DNA from: an uncultured bacterium
GTDB lineage: Bacteria > Bacillota_I > Bacilli_A > Acholeplasmatales > Anaeroplasmataceae
Assembly (NCBI GenBank): GCA_949292525.1
Contig: CASEZJ010000002.1
Span: forward strand, 1-62,909
Length of the DNA: 62,909 bases
Direction of reading: 5' to 3'
The translations under genes were made by a program, and so were the position numbers. The notes under the pieces were generated by a model. It made no database searches. It saw nothing but the letters and a program-made list of their open reading frames with translations, and was not told the DNA's origin. Below, piece after piece: positions 26,927 to 36,800 of this stretch. Positions within the stretch are counted from its first letter, which is position 1, and the number at the start of each line of letters is the position of its first letter.

Positions 26927-28087
26927 TTATTTTAAAGTAACAAAATATTCTAATTCTTGCCACTCATTATTAATCTTACGTAAAATTGTGAATTTTACAT
27001 CATCACCCTTTAATAATAAGCTTAGTTCATAACTAACATCTTGGTTACGAGAAATTTCTTTATCATTAAATTTATAAATAACATCGCCAACTTGTAAACC
27101 GCCTTCAGCAAGTTCATCATTTGAAGTAGCATTATAAGCATTACCACCTTCGACGATTTCAACTATGACTACACCTTGATTCATCGTACCTGGAATCTTA
27201 TCAGCATCGTCGCGATTAAGTGTAGCATTAATAGTTGTAACAGTAATACCAAGAGTTGGTCTATCAATAGCTTCATGGGTGCTTTCAATATCGCCAATTA
27301 CATCTTTTAATGTCCATACTGGTATAGCATAGCCCATACCTTCTATAGGAATGATTTCATTTTCTTCCTCTATTATAGTGTTTTTACGGGCATTGATTCC
27401 TAAAAGTTTACCTGTAATACTGAATAAAGCACCACCACTATTACCAGGATTAATAGCTGCTGTATGCATAATTTCACTTAAACTTATTTTAGCAACATTA
27501 CCGACACTAACATAATTATAATTCTCTAAATCTAAAGGTGTACCAATAGCTATACAATAATTACCAACAGTTGGTAGTGATAATTCTCCTTCCATAATAT
27601 TAACAGAACTTAAATCATATTCATTTAGTTTAGCATCAAATGATAAAATAGCTACGTCGTTTGAAGCATCACTACCAATAGGATCAGCTTCTATATAATT
27701 ATCATCACCTAAATAAATGTAATAATTTGGGTTTCTGCCATTTTCAATATTAATAACATGTTCATTAGTAACAACATAACACATAACATCTTTTGTTTCT
27801 TCCGTTGCTGCTTGACCGGTTTTTTTATCTAACATTCGATATATCACACCACTACCTATTGATGCTACTTTTTGGCCAAAGCTTTCATATTCTACATAAA
27901 CAGCTACACAAGCACTATCTACCTCTTCTGCTGTTTTTGTAATATTAGTTTGAATTAATTCATAAGTGGTATCATCAGTAAATACTTGCCCTATTGTAGC
28001 CTTAGGATCATTAATATTTAATGAACAACCTACTAATATTAAAATTAATAATAGTGATGAAAATAATATTCCTAATTTTTTCTTCAT
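26927..28087 (-). CDS. HtrA/DegP-like serine protease lipoprotein
   Basis: 386 aa. The N-terminus is a lipoprotein signal with Cys21 (ILILVGC), so the protease is tethered outside the membrane, unlike the usual membrane-helix anchor of bacillar HtrA. Trypsin-like triad: His in VVTNEHVINI, Asp in SNDVAIL, Ser in NPGNSGGALF. One PDZ domain follows (about 285-386; GVVIVEIVEGGNAYN, LQVGDVIYKFND). It degrades or refolds damaged exported proteins. Two bases separate it from tatD, so the two are co-transcribed. Confidence 0.92.
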   Translation of the reverse strand: MKKKLGILFSSLLLILILVGCSLNINDPKATIGQVFTDDTTYELIQTNITKTAEEVDSACVAVYVEYESFGQKVASIGSGVIYRMLDKKTGQAATEETKDVMCYVVTNEHVINIENGRNPNYYIYLGDDNYIEADPIGSDASNDVAILSFDAKLNEYDLSSVNIMEGELSLPTVGNYCIAIGTPLDLENYNYVSVGNVAKISLSEIMHTAAINPGNSGGALFSITGKLLGINARKNTIIEEENEIIPIEGMGYAIPVWTLKDVIGDIESTHEAIDRPTLGITVTTINATLNRDDADKIPGTMNQGVVIVEIVEGGNAYNATSNDELAEGGLQVGDVIYKFNDKEISRNQDVSYELSLLLKGDDVKFTILRKINNEWQELEYFVTLK

Positions 28088-28089
28088 AC

Positions 28090-28851
28090 TTACTCCAATC
28101 TAAACAATTTAATTGTATTAGCTTCTAAAATTTTATCTAATTCAACTATGTTTATTTTCTTAATTTTACTTATTTCTTCCATAATATATCGTAAATAACT
28201 AGGCTCATTTCTTTTTCCCCTATTAGGCATAGGAGCTAAATAAGGACTATCCGTTTCAATTAACATTCTATCTAGTGGCACAAATTCTGCCACTTCCTTA
28301 GGTACTCTAGCATTTTTAAAGGTTACCGGGCCACCTAAAGAAATATAAAAATTAAGCTTTAAAAATAACTTAGCCATTTCAACACTACCACTATAACAAT
28401 GCATTACCCCATAACAATCAGGATATTCCTTTAAAGTGTTATAAGTCTCTAAAATAGCATCACGTGAATGAACGATGATCGGCAATTTATATTTAATACT
28501 TAATTCAATTTGATATCTAAACGCTTTAATTTGCTCATCTTTATAAGTCGTATCATAATGAAAATCTAGACCACATTCCCCAATCGCATAAACTTGATGT
28601 TCTTTAATGAAATTTTCCAGTTCATTTATTTTAGCCAGATAATTTTCATCAACCTCGCTAGGATGAACCCCAGCAGTAGGATATAGGTAATGTGGATATT
28701 TTAAAGCTAAATTATAAGCTTGTTCATTTGTTTCTTTTGAAAAACCAACTAATAAAAGCTTATTAACTTTATTTTCTTTAGCTCTAAGTATTACACTTTC
28801 TTGTTCATTATTAAAACTTTTTTCAAAAATATGACAATGTGAATCAATCAA
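28090..28851 (-). CDS. tatD: TatD family metal-dependent DNase
   Basis: 253 aa, normal length. The metal ligands of the TIM-barrel family are all present: HCH in MIDSHCHIFE, Glu in GECGLDFHYD, His in VHSRDA, His in MHCYSG and Asp in IETDSPYLAP. It has 3'-5' exonuclease activity in repair and quality control. First gene of the tatD-htrA-CDF run and it has its own promoter. Confidence 0.93.
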   Translation of the reverse strand: MIDSHCHIFEKSFNNEQESVILRAKENKVNKLLLVGFSKETNEQAYNLALKYPHYLYPTAGVHPSEVDENYLAKINELENFIKEHQVYAIGECGLDFHYDTTYKDEQIKAFRYQIELSIKYKLPIIVHSRDAILETYNTLKEYPDCYGVMHCYSGSVEMAKLFLKLNFYISLGGPVTFKNARVPKEVAEFVPLDRMLIETDSPYLAPMPNRGKRNEPSYLRYIMEEISKIKKINIVELDKILEANTIKLFRLE

Positions 28852-28874
28852 AATATCACCTCATACGTCATATT

Positions 28875-28903
28875 ATAATACGTTTAGTATTAAAAATCAT
28901 CAA
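28875..28903 (-). promoter_or_regulatory. Promoter of the tatD operon
   Basis: TTGATG (28898-28903), 17-base spacer, TATTAT (28875-28880) on the minus strand, followed by GAGGTGAT before the tatD ATG. Confidence 0.7.
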
Positions 28904-28918
28904 TTTTTAAAACCTATC

Positions 28919-31774
28919 TTACAAATCCTTAATTTCGTTAAATAACTCCTTATTATTATCTATATTAACCTTAGTACCTATTACACATACTACACCTGTT
29001 TCTAATACTTCTTTAAAACAACTAGCCAATTCTTTAATATCTAAAAGTTCACAATCAATTATTTCTTTTCTAATTTTATCTAAATCAGCCTTACTTTCCT
29101 TTTTTAAATAAGAAAATAAAGCTTTCTCGCCCTTAAATTTATTATGTAAAGGTAAATCCAAATTACTAAAAACACCAATTTTAAAGTTTAATAACTCCTC
29201 TTTTGTTAATTGAAGATTTGTAATAAACCTTGTTATATTTTTATATATATCTAAAGTTTCTTTAATATGAGGATCACAATAGCTACAAAAGCCAATTAAT
29301 CCCTCATAACTTAAACTAACATATACACCGTATGCTCCACCTTTAACTCGAACTTCTGGCCATAAATAATTATAATTAAGAATACCAGCAAGAACATAAA
29401 GGGCTCCGTTATAATCTTTTTTATATGAGCTTGCTAAAGAAACATAATTGACATTAAAACTTGATTTAAAGGCTTCATTTATATTATTACTATTAAAAAC
29501 TAATTCACTAAAATAGGTGTTTTCTTTTAATGAGTTATAATAGTTTAAAATAGTTTTAATATTTATATCATTATTTATAGCTTCACTTATAAAATGACTA
29601 ACAAATCTTTTTTTATTAAATACTAATTTATAAACCCTTTCTAGATTTTTTATTACATCATCATTAAACTTATTTAAAATTTCTTTTAGAAAAAAATTAT
29701 ACCTTAAACCACTAATTAAATCATTTAAATAATATGCTTTATTTAAATGTGAACAAGCTCTAACTAAGCTTAAAACATTAGCCCTATCAGCAACACCATA
29801 CTCTGTATCAACTTTAACTTCATTCAATTTTTCTTTAATCCTTTTTTTGTCAATAAATAGTGTATTAAAACACACTTCTTTTATTAATTCATTAGCTTTA
29901 AATAAATTATTAGTAGTTGTGCTAAACCTAACTATTAAATATGGTTTGGCCTCTAATTTACGAGAAACAAGATTAGTAATAGTAAATGAAATCCCTCCGG
30001 TTAGTTTTAAAACCATTTGGTTAAATTCTTTATAAGTGTAGTTAGTAGTATCAATGTTAGTTAATAATTTAGTTAATGCAGATAAATATAATATATCTTC
30101 CTTATTTAAATTACTAATATCAAATAAATACATAAAATAATTAATACCATTAGTAAAATAATTACTATAAGTAATAAAATCATTATATTTAGTAAAACTT
30201 AGTTCTTCTGATTCATAATTTAAATCTTCTTTTTTTAATTTTGGTAAACTGTTTATTGCTTCTGTTGTATCTGCTGTTTCCTGATATTTTAATAAATTAG
30301 CATTCAATTTAATTAAAGACTCAAGTTCATAATCACTTAAATTTTTTTTAAATTGTTTTAATTTAATTTTAGTTTCTTCCTCTTCTTGTTTGTTTAAATC
30401 TAAAATTGGACTTAAAGAAACATAGGATTTATGATTATTATTTAAAATATATTTAGTTAAAACAGCTTCAAAATAACCATTATTAATATCATTAGTTAAT
30501 TCTTTATAATATTTTAAAACCTCAAGTCCTGAAAAAGGATCATTATCATCATATAAAAAAGATGAAAAGCTAGCTAATATAACATTGAGTCCGCGCGGTG
30601 TTTGACCAAACATAGCCTCTCTTAATTTAAATTCATTAAATTTCATTAATGTTTTAATTTCTTCATGAGGTAAACCATTATTAATATAAAAGCTAAGCTC
30701 TTCGTTTATTAAATTAATAAACTTTTCTTCATTTTCTAAATTAGAATTAGTTAAAACAATATTAACTAAAGGTTGTAATAAATCGGTAGTTAAAGACACA
30801 CTAACATCTTCAGCTAATTTTAAATCAATTATTTTCTTTGTAATTGGAGCTCCAGGAGTTTGAAATAAAACAGCTAATATTAAACCTAAAGCTATAATAG
30901 CTTTTTGATCATTATTACAAACAACATTATAAGATAAAAAAGTTTTATCTTTTAAATTTTTCTTATCACTAACACTATAATTTTTAGCTAAATATAGCGG
31001 TTTTTCAAAAGGCTCTTGATAAGCTATTTTAGTGTTAAAATCACTATATTCATATTTTGTTAAATAAGTATCTAGATAATAAAGTCTCTCTTCCATATCA
31101 CAATTGCCATAAATATATATATAAGCATTTGATGGATGATAATACTTTTTATGAAAATCTATAAATCGCTCATAACTAAGCTTGACAATCTCTTTCGGAT
31201 CACCACCAGAATCAAACCGATAAGCTGTATCAGGATATAGAGATTTCATAATATTAGATAATAAAACTTGTTCTGGCTCTGAAAAAGCCCCCTTCATTTC
31301 ATTATACACAACACCGTTATATTTAATGTCATCTGTCTTTTTGTTTATTTCATAATGCCAACCTTCTTGATAAAAGATTTCTTTATTTTGATAAATTAAA
31401 GGATTAAAAACCGCATCAAGATATACATCAGTTAAATTTTTAAAATCTTGTAAATTTTGACTAGCACAAGGATAAATTGTTTTATCAGGATATGTTATAG
31501 CATTTAAAAAAGTGTTTAATGAACTTTTCACTAACTCAATAAATGGGTCTTTAACCCTATATTTACTAGAACCACATAAAACGCTATGTTCTAAAATATG
31601 AGTTAGGCCACTATCATCAATAGGTGGGGTTCTAAACCCAATTGTAAACACCTTATTATTATCATCATTACTGATAAGACATATTTTAGCTTTAGTTTTA
31701 TTATGAATATATAGACTAACTTCAAAATTAATTTCTTTTATAAATTTTGAACTAATCTTTTGATATTTTTCCAC
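28919..31774 (-). CDS. M16C insulinase-family zinc metallopeptidase (PreP-like)
   Basis: 951 aa, the length of the M16C presequence-protease group. The inverted zinc motif HxxEH reads HILEH (in LTHILEHSVLCGS, about residues 60-72), and the following Glu is in NEMKGAFSEPEQ. The C-terminal half carries the noncatalytic M16 domains, with the Arg/Tyr substrate clamp region VRVKGGAYGVYVSLS. No signal peptide, so it probably degrades peptides in the cytoplasm, which fits the large peptide importer elsewhere in the window. It starts six bases behind the choloylglycine hydrolase stop and is co-transcribed with it. Confidence 0.92.
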   Translation of the reverse strand: MEKYQKISSKFIKEINFEVSLYIHNKTKAKICLISNDDNNKVFTIGFRTPPIDDSGLTHILEHSVLCGSSKYRVKDPFIELVKSSLNTFLNAITYPDKTIYPCASQNLQDFKNLTDVYLDAVFNPLIYQNKEIFYQEGWHYEINKKTDDIKYNGVVYNEMKGAFSEPEQVLLSNIMKSLYPDTAYRFDSGGDPKEIVKLSYERFIDFHKKYYHPSNAYIYIYGNCDMEERLYYLDTYLTKYEYSDFNTKIAYQEPFEKPLYLAKNYSVSDKKNLKDKTFLSYNVVCNNDQKAIIALGLILAVLFQTPGAPITKKIIDLKLAEDVSVSLTTDLLQPLVNIVLTNSNLENEEKFINLINEELSFYINNGLPHEEIKTLMKFNEFKLREAMFGQTPRGLNVILASFSSFLYDDNDPFSGLEVLKYYKELTNDINNGYFEAVLTKYILNNNHKSYVSLSPILDLNKQEEEETKIKLKQFKKNLSDYELESLIKLNANLLKYQETADTTEAINSLPKLKKEDLNYESEELSFTKYNDFITYSNYFTNGINYFMYLFDISNLNKEDILYLSALTKLLTNIDTTNYTYKEFNQMVLKLTGGISFTITNLVSRKLEAKPYLIVRFSTTTNNLFKANELIKEVCFNTLFIDKKRIKEKLNEVKVDTEYGVADRANVLSLVRACSHLNKAYYLNDLISGLRYNFFLKEILNKFNDDVIKNLERVYKLVFNKKRFVSHFISEAINNDINIKTILNYYNSLKENTYFSELVFNSNNINEAFKSSFNVNYVSLASSYKKDYNGALYVLAGILNYNYLWPEVRVKGGAYGVYVSLSYEGLIGFCSYCDPHIKETLDIYKNITRFITNLQLTKEELLNFKIGVFSNLDLPLHNKFKGEKALFSYLKKESKADLDKIRKEIIDCELLDIKELASCFKEVLETGVVCVIGTKVNIDNNKELFNEIKDL

Positions 31775-31779
31775 TTACA

Positions 31780-32820
31780 TCATCTCACAACTTTATTAAA
31801 CTTAGGATTAAAATCTAATGGTATATAACCTAATTTGGTATTAAAATCACTAATAGAAATATAACTAATATTTAAATTAGGATACGTTTTATAGTATAAG
31901 CTACCATTATTTAAATCATAAACAACACTATAAATCGTATAATCATAAGGACTAATATCTTTATCTTTTACCGTGACATTAGAATGATCAGTAACCATAA
32001 CTAATCCCTTAGGAAAAGCCACATTAGACAAAGCATTAAACATGCTTGTTACGCCATAATTTGTACCTTCACCTTTATCTAAATATTTCTTTAAAAACGC
32101 AAGTCTAATAAAACGACTAGGGGAAGAAAAATCACCAGGTAACCCAACAAGACCATTACCAGAATAAGTTTGTTTTAAAGAAATATCACAAATGTTTAGA
32201 TCATCGTAATCTTCATTTCTTAAATTCATATAATTACTTAAATTAGTTAAATGATAATTATATTCTGGACTATTAGTTAAAATACCTAAATTATTTTGAT
32301 ATACTTTTAACCCATCTTTTGTATATTCAACAACAACACTACTAACCTTATCACTAAAAATAAAATGAAGGGTTGGCGTACTACCAAGTAAAGGCTTAGA
32401 AATTAAAGAAATTTTATTCTTAATAGTATCTATAACCTCACTAACATCCTTACAACTTGAAAGTATATGAACTATTAAATAAGCCGCCTGAACAGGGTAA
32501 GTACCACTTTTAACTACATCTAAAAAATGAGCATACCCTCTAAAATAAAGTTGTGCACCCACAAGCCCATGTTCATTAACACCATCATATAAAGCCATAG
32601 TTGGAGCTAAAACATTAGTACCTATTCCTAGTACTTTATATTTTGATAAATAACTATTTTCTTCTTCTAAATTGTTTTCATACTGTGATCCAACAACATA
32701 ATATTTATAATTACGAGGTATATAAATAATACCTGTACCTTCCGTTATACGATTGAAATCTAAATTCCTACCAAAAAAATATTTATTATCATTAGTATAA
32801 TTAGTTATTGCACTACACAT
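31780..32820 (-). CDS. Choloylglycine hydrolase family protein, probable bile salt hydrolase
   Basis: 346 aa from the ATG at 32820, which has GGAGGTG upstream; the frame is open earlier, but only this start puts the nucleophile Cys at position 2 after Met removal (MCSAITNYTN). Family residues are in place: Cys2, Arg18 and Asp21 (GRNLDF), Asn82 (DGVNEHG), the Asn of LTNSPEYNYHL and the Arg of SPSRFIRLA. Asn at 82 is the bile-salt-hydrolase rather than the penicillin-V-acylase state. No signal peptide, so it is intracellular. It deconjugates taurine- and glycine-bile acids, pointing to life in the gut. It is the only gene I checked that ends in TGA. Penicillin or homoserine-lactone acylase remains possible. 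Confidence 0.85.
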   Translation of the reverse strand: MCSAITNYTNDNKYFFGRNLDFNRITEGTGIIYIPRNYKYYVVGSQYENNLEEENSYLSKYKVLGIGTNVLAPTMALYDGVNEHGLVGAQLYFRGYAHFLDVVKSGTYPVQAAYLIVHILSSCKDVSEVIDTIKNKISLISKPLLGSTPTLHFIFSDKVSSVVVEYTKDGLKVYQNNLGILTNSPEYNYHLTNLSNYMNLRNEDYDDLNICDISLKQTYSGNGLVGLPGDFSSPSRFIRLAFLKKYLDKGEGTNYGVTSMFNALSNVAFPKGLVMVTDHSNVTVKDKDISPYDYTIYSVVYDLNNGSLYYKTYPNLNISYISISDFNTKLGYIPLDFNPKFNKVVR

Positions 32821-32990
32821 AAAAACACCTCCAATGTTGGTTTTATTATAACATATTAGAACACAAAATAACAAAACATTAAATCGTAACAATTTATCAT
32901 TACATTATATTTAATTATATGTTAAAATAATTTAAAAGAAGTGTAAGAGTAACCAATTCTTACATTTATTATTACAGGAGGGAATTAACA
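32821..32990. promoter_or_regulatory. Divergent promoter region between the hydrolase and a lipoprotein gene
   Basis: On the minus strand TATAAT (32845-32850) lies about 25 bases before the hydrolase start; no clear -35 is seen. On the plus strand TGTAAGA (32942-32948) pairs with TCTTACA (32958-32964) in the lipoprotein 5' leader, followed by AGGAGGG. Confidence 0.45.
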
Positions 32991-33710
32991 ATGAAAAAAA
33001 CAGTATTACTTATATTTTTATTTGTTTTAGCATTATCTTCATGTAATTCTAATGATTCTGAAAATGATAATGTAGGCCTTATTAATATCAATAATATAAC
33101 AATTCCAAGTGGTGAATATAATAACTATAACTACACTAACACAATTTATACCGATCAAGAAAATAATGTAATAACTAGTGGTTATGCTTCTTATTTTTAT
33201 ACTTTTTATGAATTCGATAAAACTGTAATAGTAAAAATGACTAATTATATAGGTGCTTTCTTAGATCCAGGTCAAGAAAAAATGTTTACTATGACTTATG
33301 ACGATAAGTTCTTTCTTACACGGGAAGAAATGGTAGATATAGCGCTTAACAAATATTATGCTCCTTCATTTGGCTATGAAGCAAACATGCCACAAAAAGA
33401 TTCGTTTTTATATGATTGGTGCATAAACAGTGTTGAATATCCAAAAGACTCTTTACGAGGTATTTTTGAAGGGCATTCTTCTGTAAAATATGTTAATGAA
33501 TATGACAAACCTGTTATAGTAAGTTATAATTCATGTAATGATTTTAAATTATATTTGGTAGAATGTTATAAAATTAATCAAGATAACAAAATTGAATTTG
33601 TAGAATTGTCTTATGCTTTTGATCAAATCGATATGCCTTTATCAAGATTTTTAGCTGGTGATTCAATTGGTAATTATTACAATATAGATGAAAATGAAAT
33701 TGTTCTATAA
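32991..33710 (+). CDS. Lipoprotein of unknown function
   Basis: 239 aa. Lipoprotein signal MKKTVLLIFLFVLALSSC with Cys18, then an Asn/Asp-rich linker. The mature domain is rich in Tyr and Asn with no family I recognise (SYFYTFYEFDKTVIVKM; YDKPVIVSYNSC). It is the only plus-strand gene between 13.7 and 40.5 kb, with its own AGGAGGG site and a hairpin terminator, so it is transcribed alone. Anchored on the outer face of the membrane; role unknown. Confidence 0.75.
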   Translation: MKKTVLLIFLFVLALSSCNSNDSENDNVGLININNITIPSGEYNNYNYTNTIYTDQENNVITSGYASYFYTFYEFDKTVIVKMTNYIGAFLDPGQEKMFTMTYDDKFFLTREEMVDIALNKYYAPSFGYEANMPQKDSFLYDWCINSVEYPKDSLRGIFEGHSSVKYVNEYDKPVIVSYNSCNDFKLYLVECYKINQDNKIEFVELSYAFDQIDMPLSRFLAGDSIGNYYNIDENEIVL

Positions 33711-33713
33711 TTA

Positions 33714-33751
33714 AAAAGGTTAAATCTAATTTTATAGGTTTAACCTTTTTA
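33714..33751. terminator. Terminator after the 239-aa lipoprotein gene
   Basis: AAAAAGGTTAAA (33714-33725) pairs with TTTAACCTTTTT (33740-33751). The T-rich end serves the plus-strand gene. Confidence 0.85.
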
Positions 33752-33820
33752 TATACCTAAATCATTAGAATATTTATTTTGTAAATGCCAACATAATTAA
33801 ATCACATATTATAAATTTAG

Positions 33821-33840
33821 GAGGAGTATTTCTACTCCTC
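33821..33840 (-). terminator. Stem-loop overlapping the helicase-nuclease stop codon
   Basis: GAGGAGTA (33821-33828) pairs with TACTCCTC (33833-33840). The last codons and the TAG of the gene form one arm. There is no U tract after it, so it may be a 3' stabiliser more than a terminator. Confidence 0.45.
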
Positions 33841-36800
33841 AATTTTATAGATATTATTTTTACATATTGACCAAATTGTTTTACAAATATTATCTACCTC
33901 TTGGTCTTTATTACGCCACCAATTCATAACCCAAATTCGGTAAATATGCCAGCCTCTACTTTCCATATATTTTCGTCTTGAATAATCTCTTTCTTTAACA
34001 CTAATAATTTTATTAAATAATAATGTATCAAATTCAATTCCTAATATATATTTATCATCTTGTTTAATAGCTAACGCAATACTATATTTACCTATTCCTA
34101 CATTAGCTAAAACATTAAAGCCTCGTCTTCTTATTTCTTGATAAACATCAGCAACTAAAGCTTGTTCTTTATTTTGGAAAGTCATATTACTATTTCTTAA
34201 TGAATATAGAGTTGCTTTAGCTGCTTTGGCATCATTATTAGAAACTGCAAAACAATATTCTAAATATTTCTTTAAATATCTTGGCCCACTATTTGTAGTT
34301 TGTTCTATTTTTAAATCATATGGGTAAATAGACGTTACAACTATTACTTTTTCTTTAGCCCTTGTAATTGCAACATTTAGTCTGTTTTCTCCACCCTTTT
34401 GATTAAGCCAACCAAAATTATGAACTAATTTTCCATATTCATTTTTAGCATAGCCTATTGAAAAGATAATTATATCTCTTTCATCACCTTGAACATTTTC
34501 AATGTTTTTAACAAATAAACCTATATCTTCGCCATTATTTGTTCTTTGATACTCATTTTTAACCAAAGAAGCAAACTCACTGTCTTTACTACATTCTAAA
34601 TCAATAACATCTTCAATCAAATCACGTTGTTGACTATTAAATGTTATAATACCTATCGTTTCATTATGTTCACGTTTATTTAATATTTCTTTTAAAATAT
34701 TAGTAACTTTAATCGCTTCAGGGCGATTAGATCTATTAATCCAAAGCCCATTATCTATCTTATGGACTGTAATAGCTTCATAAGGTTTATCAGTCGTATT
34801 AGGTGAAATATATAAATCATCATCATAAAAAGCATAATTAGAAAACGAAATCAATTCTTGATAGCGACTACGATAATGAAAATTAAGAACTAATGGTGGT
34901 AAAATTTTATATTTAGCAAGTTCTAATAAACTTTCTTCTTCTAACGCAATATTATCTTCATCATATTCATCAAATTCATAATCAAGGCGGCCTGAACCTA
35001 GACTTGAAGGTCTAAGTTGTTTACTATCTCCCGCAACAACTAACTTTTTAGCTCTAAATATAGTAGGTATACTCTTCTCTATATATAACTGACTTGCTTC
35101 ATCGAATATAACTAAATCAAAAGACTTTTGATAAAGTGGGAATACCTCTGAGACAACTTCAGGAGTCATAAGCCAAATCTTAATGTTTTCATCAAATAAA
35201 GTATAATATTTATTTAAAAATCTACTTAAGTTATACTTTCTTTTAGCTGAAACTATATTATGGTTCATCTCATCCCATTTATCGCTTTGTTTAATATTTA
35301 ATATTCCTTTTAGTAGTTTGTTATATACTAAATTTAAAACCACATCTTTTTTCTTTTCATATAACCCATCTAATGATTTATATAACTCATTATAGTTATG
35401 AATATCAGCTAAAACATCTGCCTTATTTTGCTCTTTACTAGTAATAAAATTATATAAGATATAATCTAATAATTTATTATTAGCTTCTAATATATTATGT
35501 TCTACATTTTTAATTATTATTCTTAGCGCATCTAAATAATATATATTATTCTTATTTAGACTATTATACATCTTTTTCCCATCAACAAAATTTAAATAAT
35601 CATCTATATCTAAAACATCAATATTATTATTAATTAAATTATTTCTAATCTTCTTATTAACTGTAATAAAATATCTTTTGGCATAATTATTAATTGCTTT
35701 TTCAACTTTACCTTTAAATAATTTAGCTAAACCTTTTTTCTTGTTATAATTGGTAATAACCTTCACTATTTCTCGAGCTTCAAGTCTAACATTAATTAAA
35801 TCATAATCTGATAAGTCTTCTTTTAAATATGAAATAAAACTGTTTTCATATTTTTTATATAATAAGACTTTATTTAAAAATCCTACATCTTTAAATCTAT
35901 CATAACTATCTTTAACATCCTGATATGATAATTTAGTAAAATTAAAACTACTTAAATTATTATTTAAAGCTTCATAAATAATTTTATCCCCTGGTTTATC
36001 TAAATTAAAGCCTGAAGATTCTAAATATAATTGACTTAAAGGAACATTATAATCACCTTTTTTATAAAATGTATTTTCAATTCCTTTAAATTTTTCAATT
36101 ATATCATTTATTTTATTATTTATATCATTTAATTCTACTTCACTACTTGTTAAAAATAAAATATCTTCTTCACTAAGCATTTTAACTAAAGAACTATAAA
36201 AAGCATCCTTATCATTAATATCATCAATTTGCATAGCAAATTTATTTAATATTCCTAGTCTTGAATAAACAACATCTAATGCCGCCTTTTTTTCAGACAC
36301 TAGCAAAACACTTTTATTGTTTAATACAAAATTAGTAACTAAACTTGTGATTGTTTGACTTTTACCAGTACCTGGTGGACCTTCAACTACAACCGCATCT
36401 TTTAAATTAATATTTTTAATAACTTCTTCTTGGGAACTATTTAATTCACCTACATAATCTAAGTTATATTCTTTAACATCTGTACTGAAATCAGCATTTT
36501 CATTAGCTAATAATTTATTTAAATTTTTAGTAATTATATTAGTTTGTAATATTTGTTCAAAATCTTTTTGTAAAACTGTTGAATATGATGAAAATCTTGT
36601 TAATATAGCATATGATTCAATAGAAAAATCACCAACTCGGTAATATTTTAAACTATCTGCGTTAACTGAAACAAATGGTTCTAAATTTTTATGAACAGCA
36701 TAAAAGTGAATTCCTTCTTCAGCATAAAAATCTATTAAGTTGTTCATAAAATTAGCTAAATTGACATCTTCTATGATCGTATTAGGCAAACTTTTATTCA

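Noticed and set aside
31780-32820. Use of the Mycoplasma code (TGA as Trp)
   Set aside because: Reading through the hydrolase TGA only adds about a dozen residues that overlap the next start, and all Trp codons examined are TGG.
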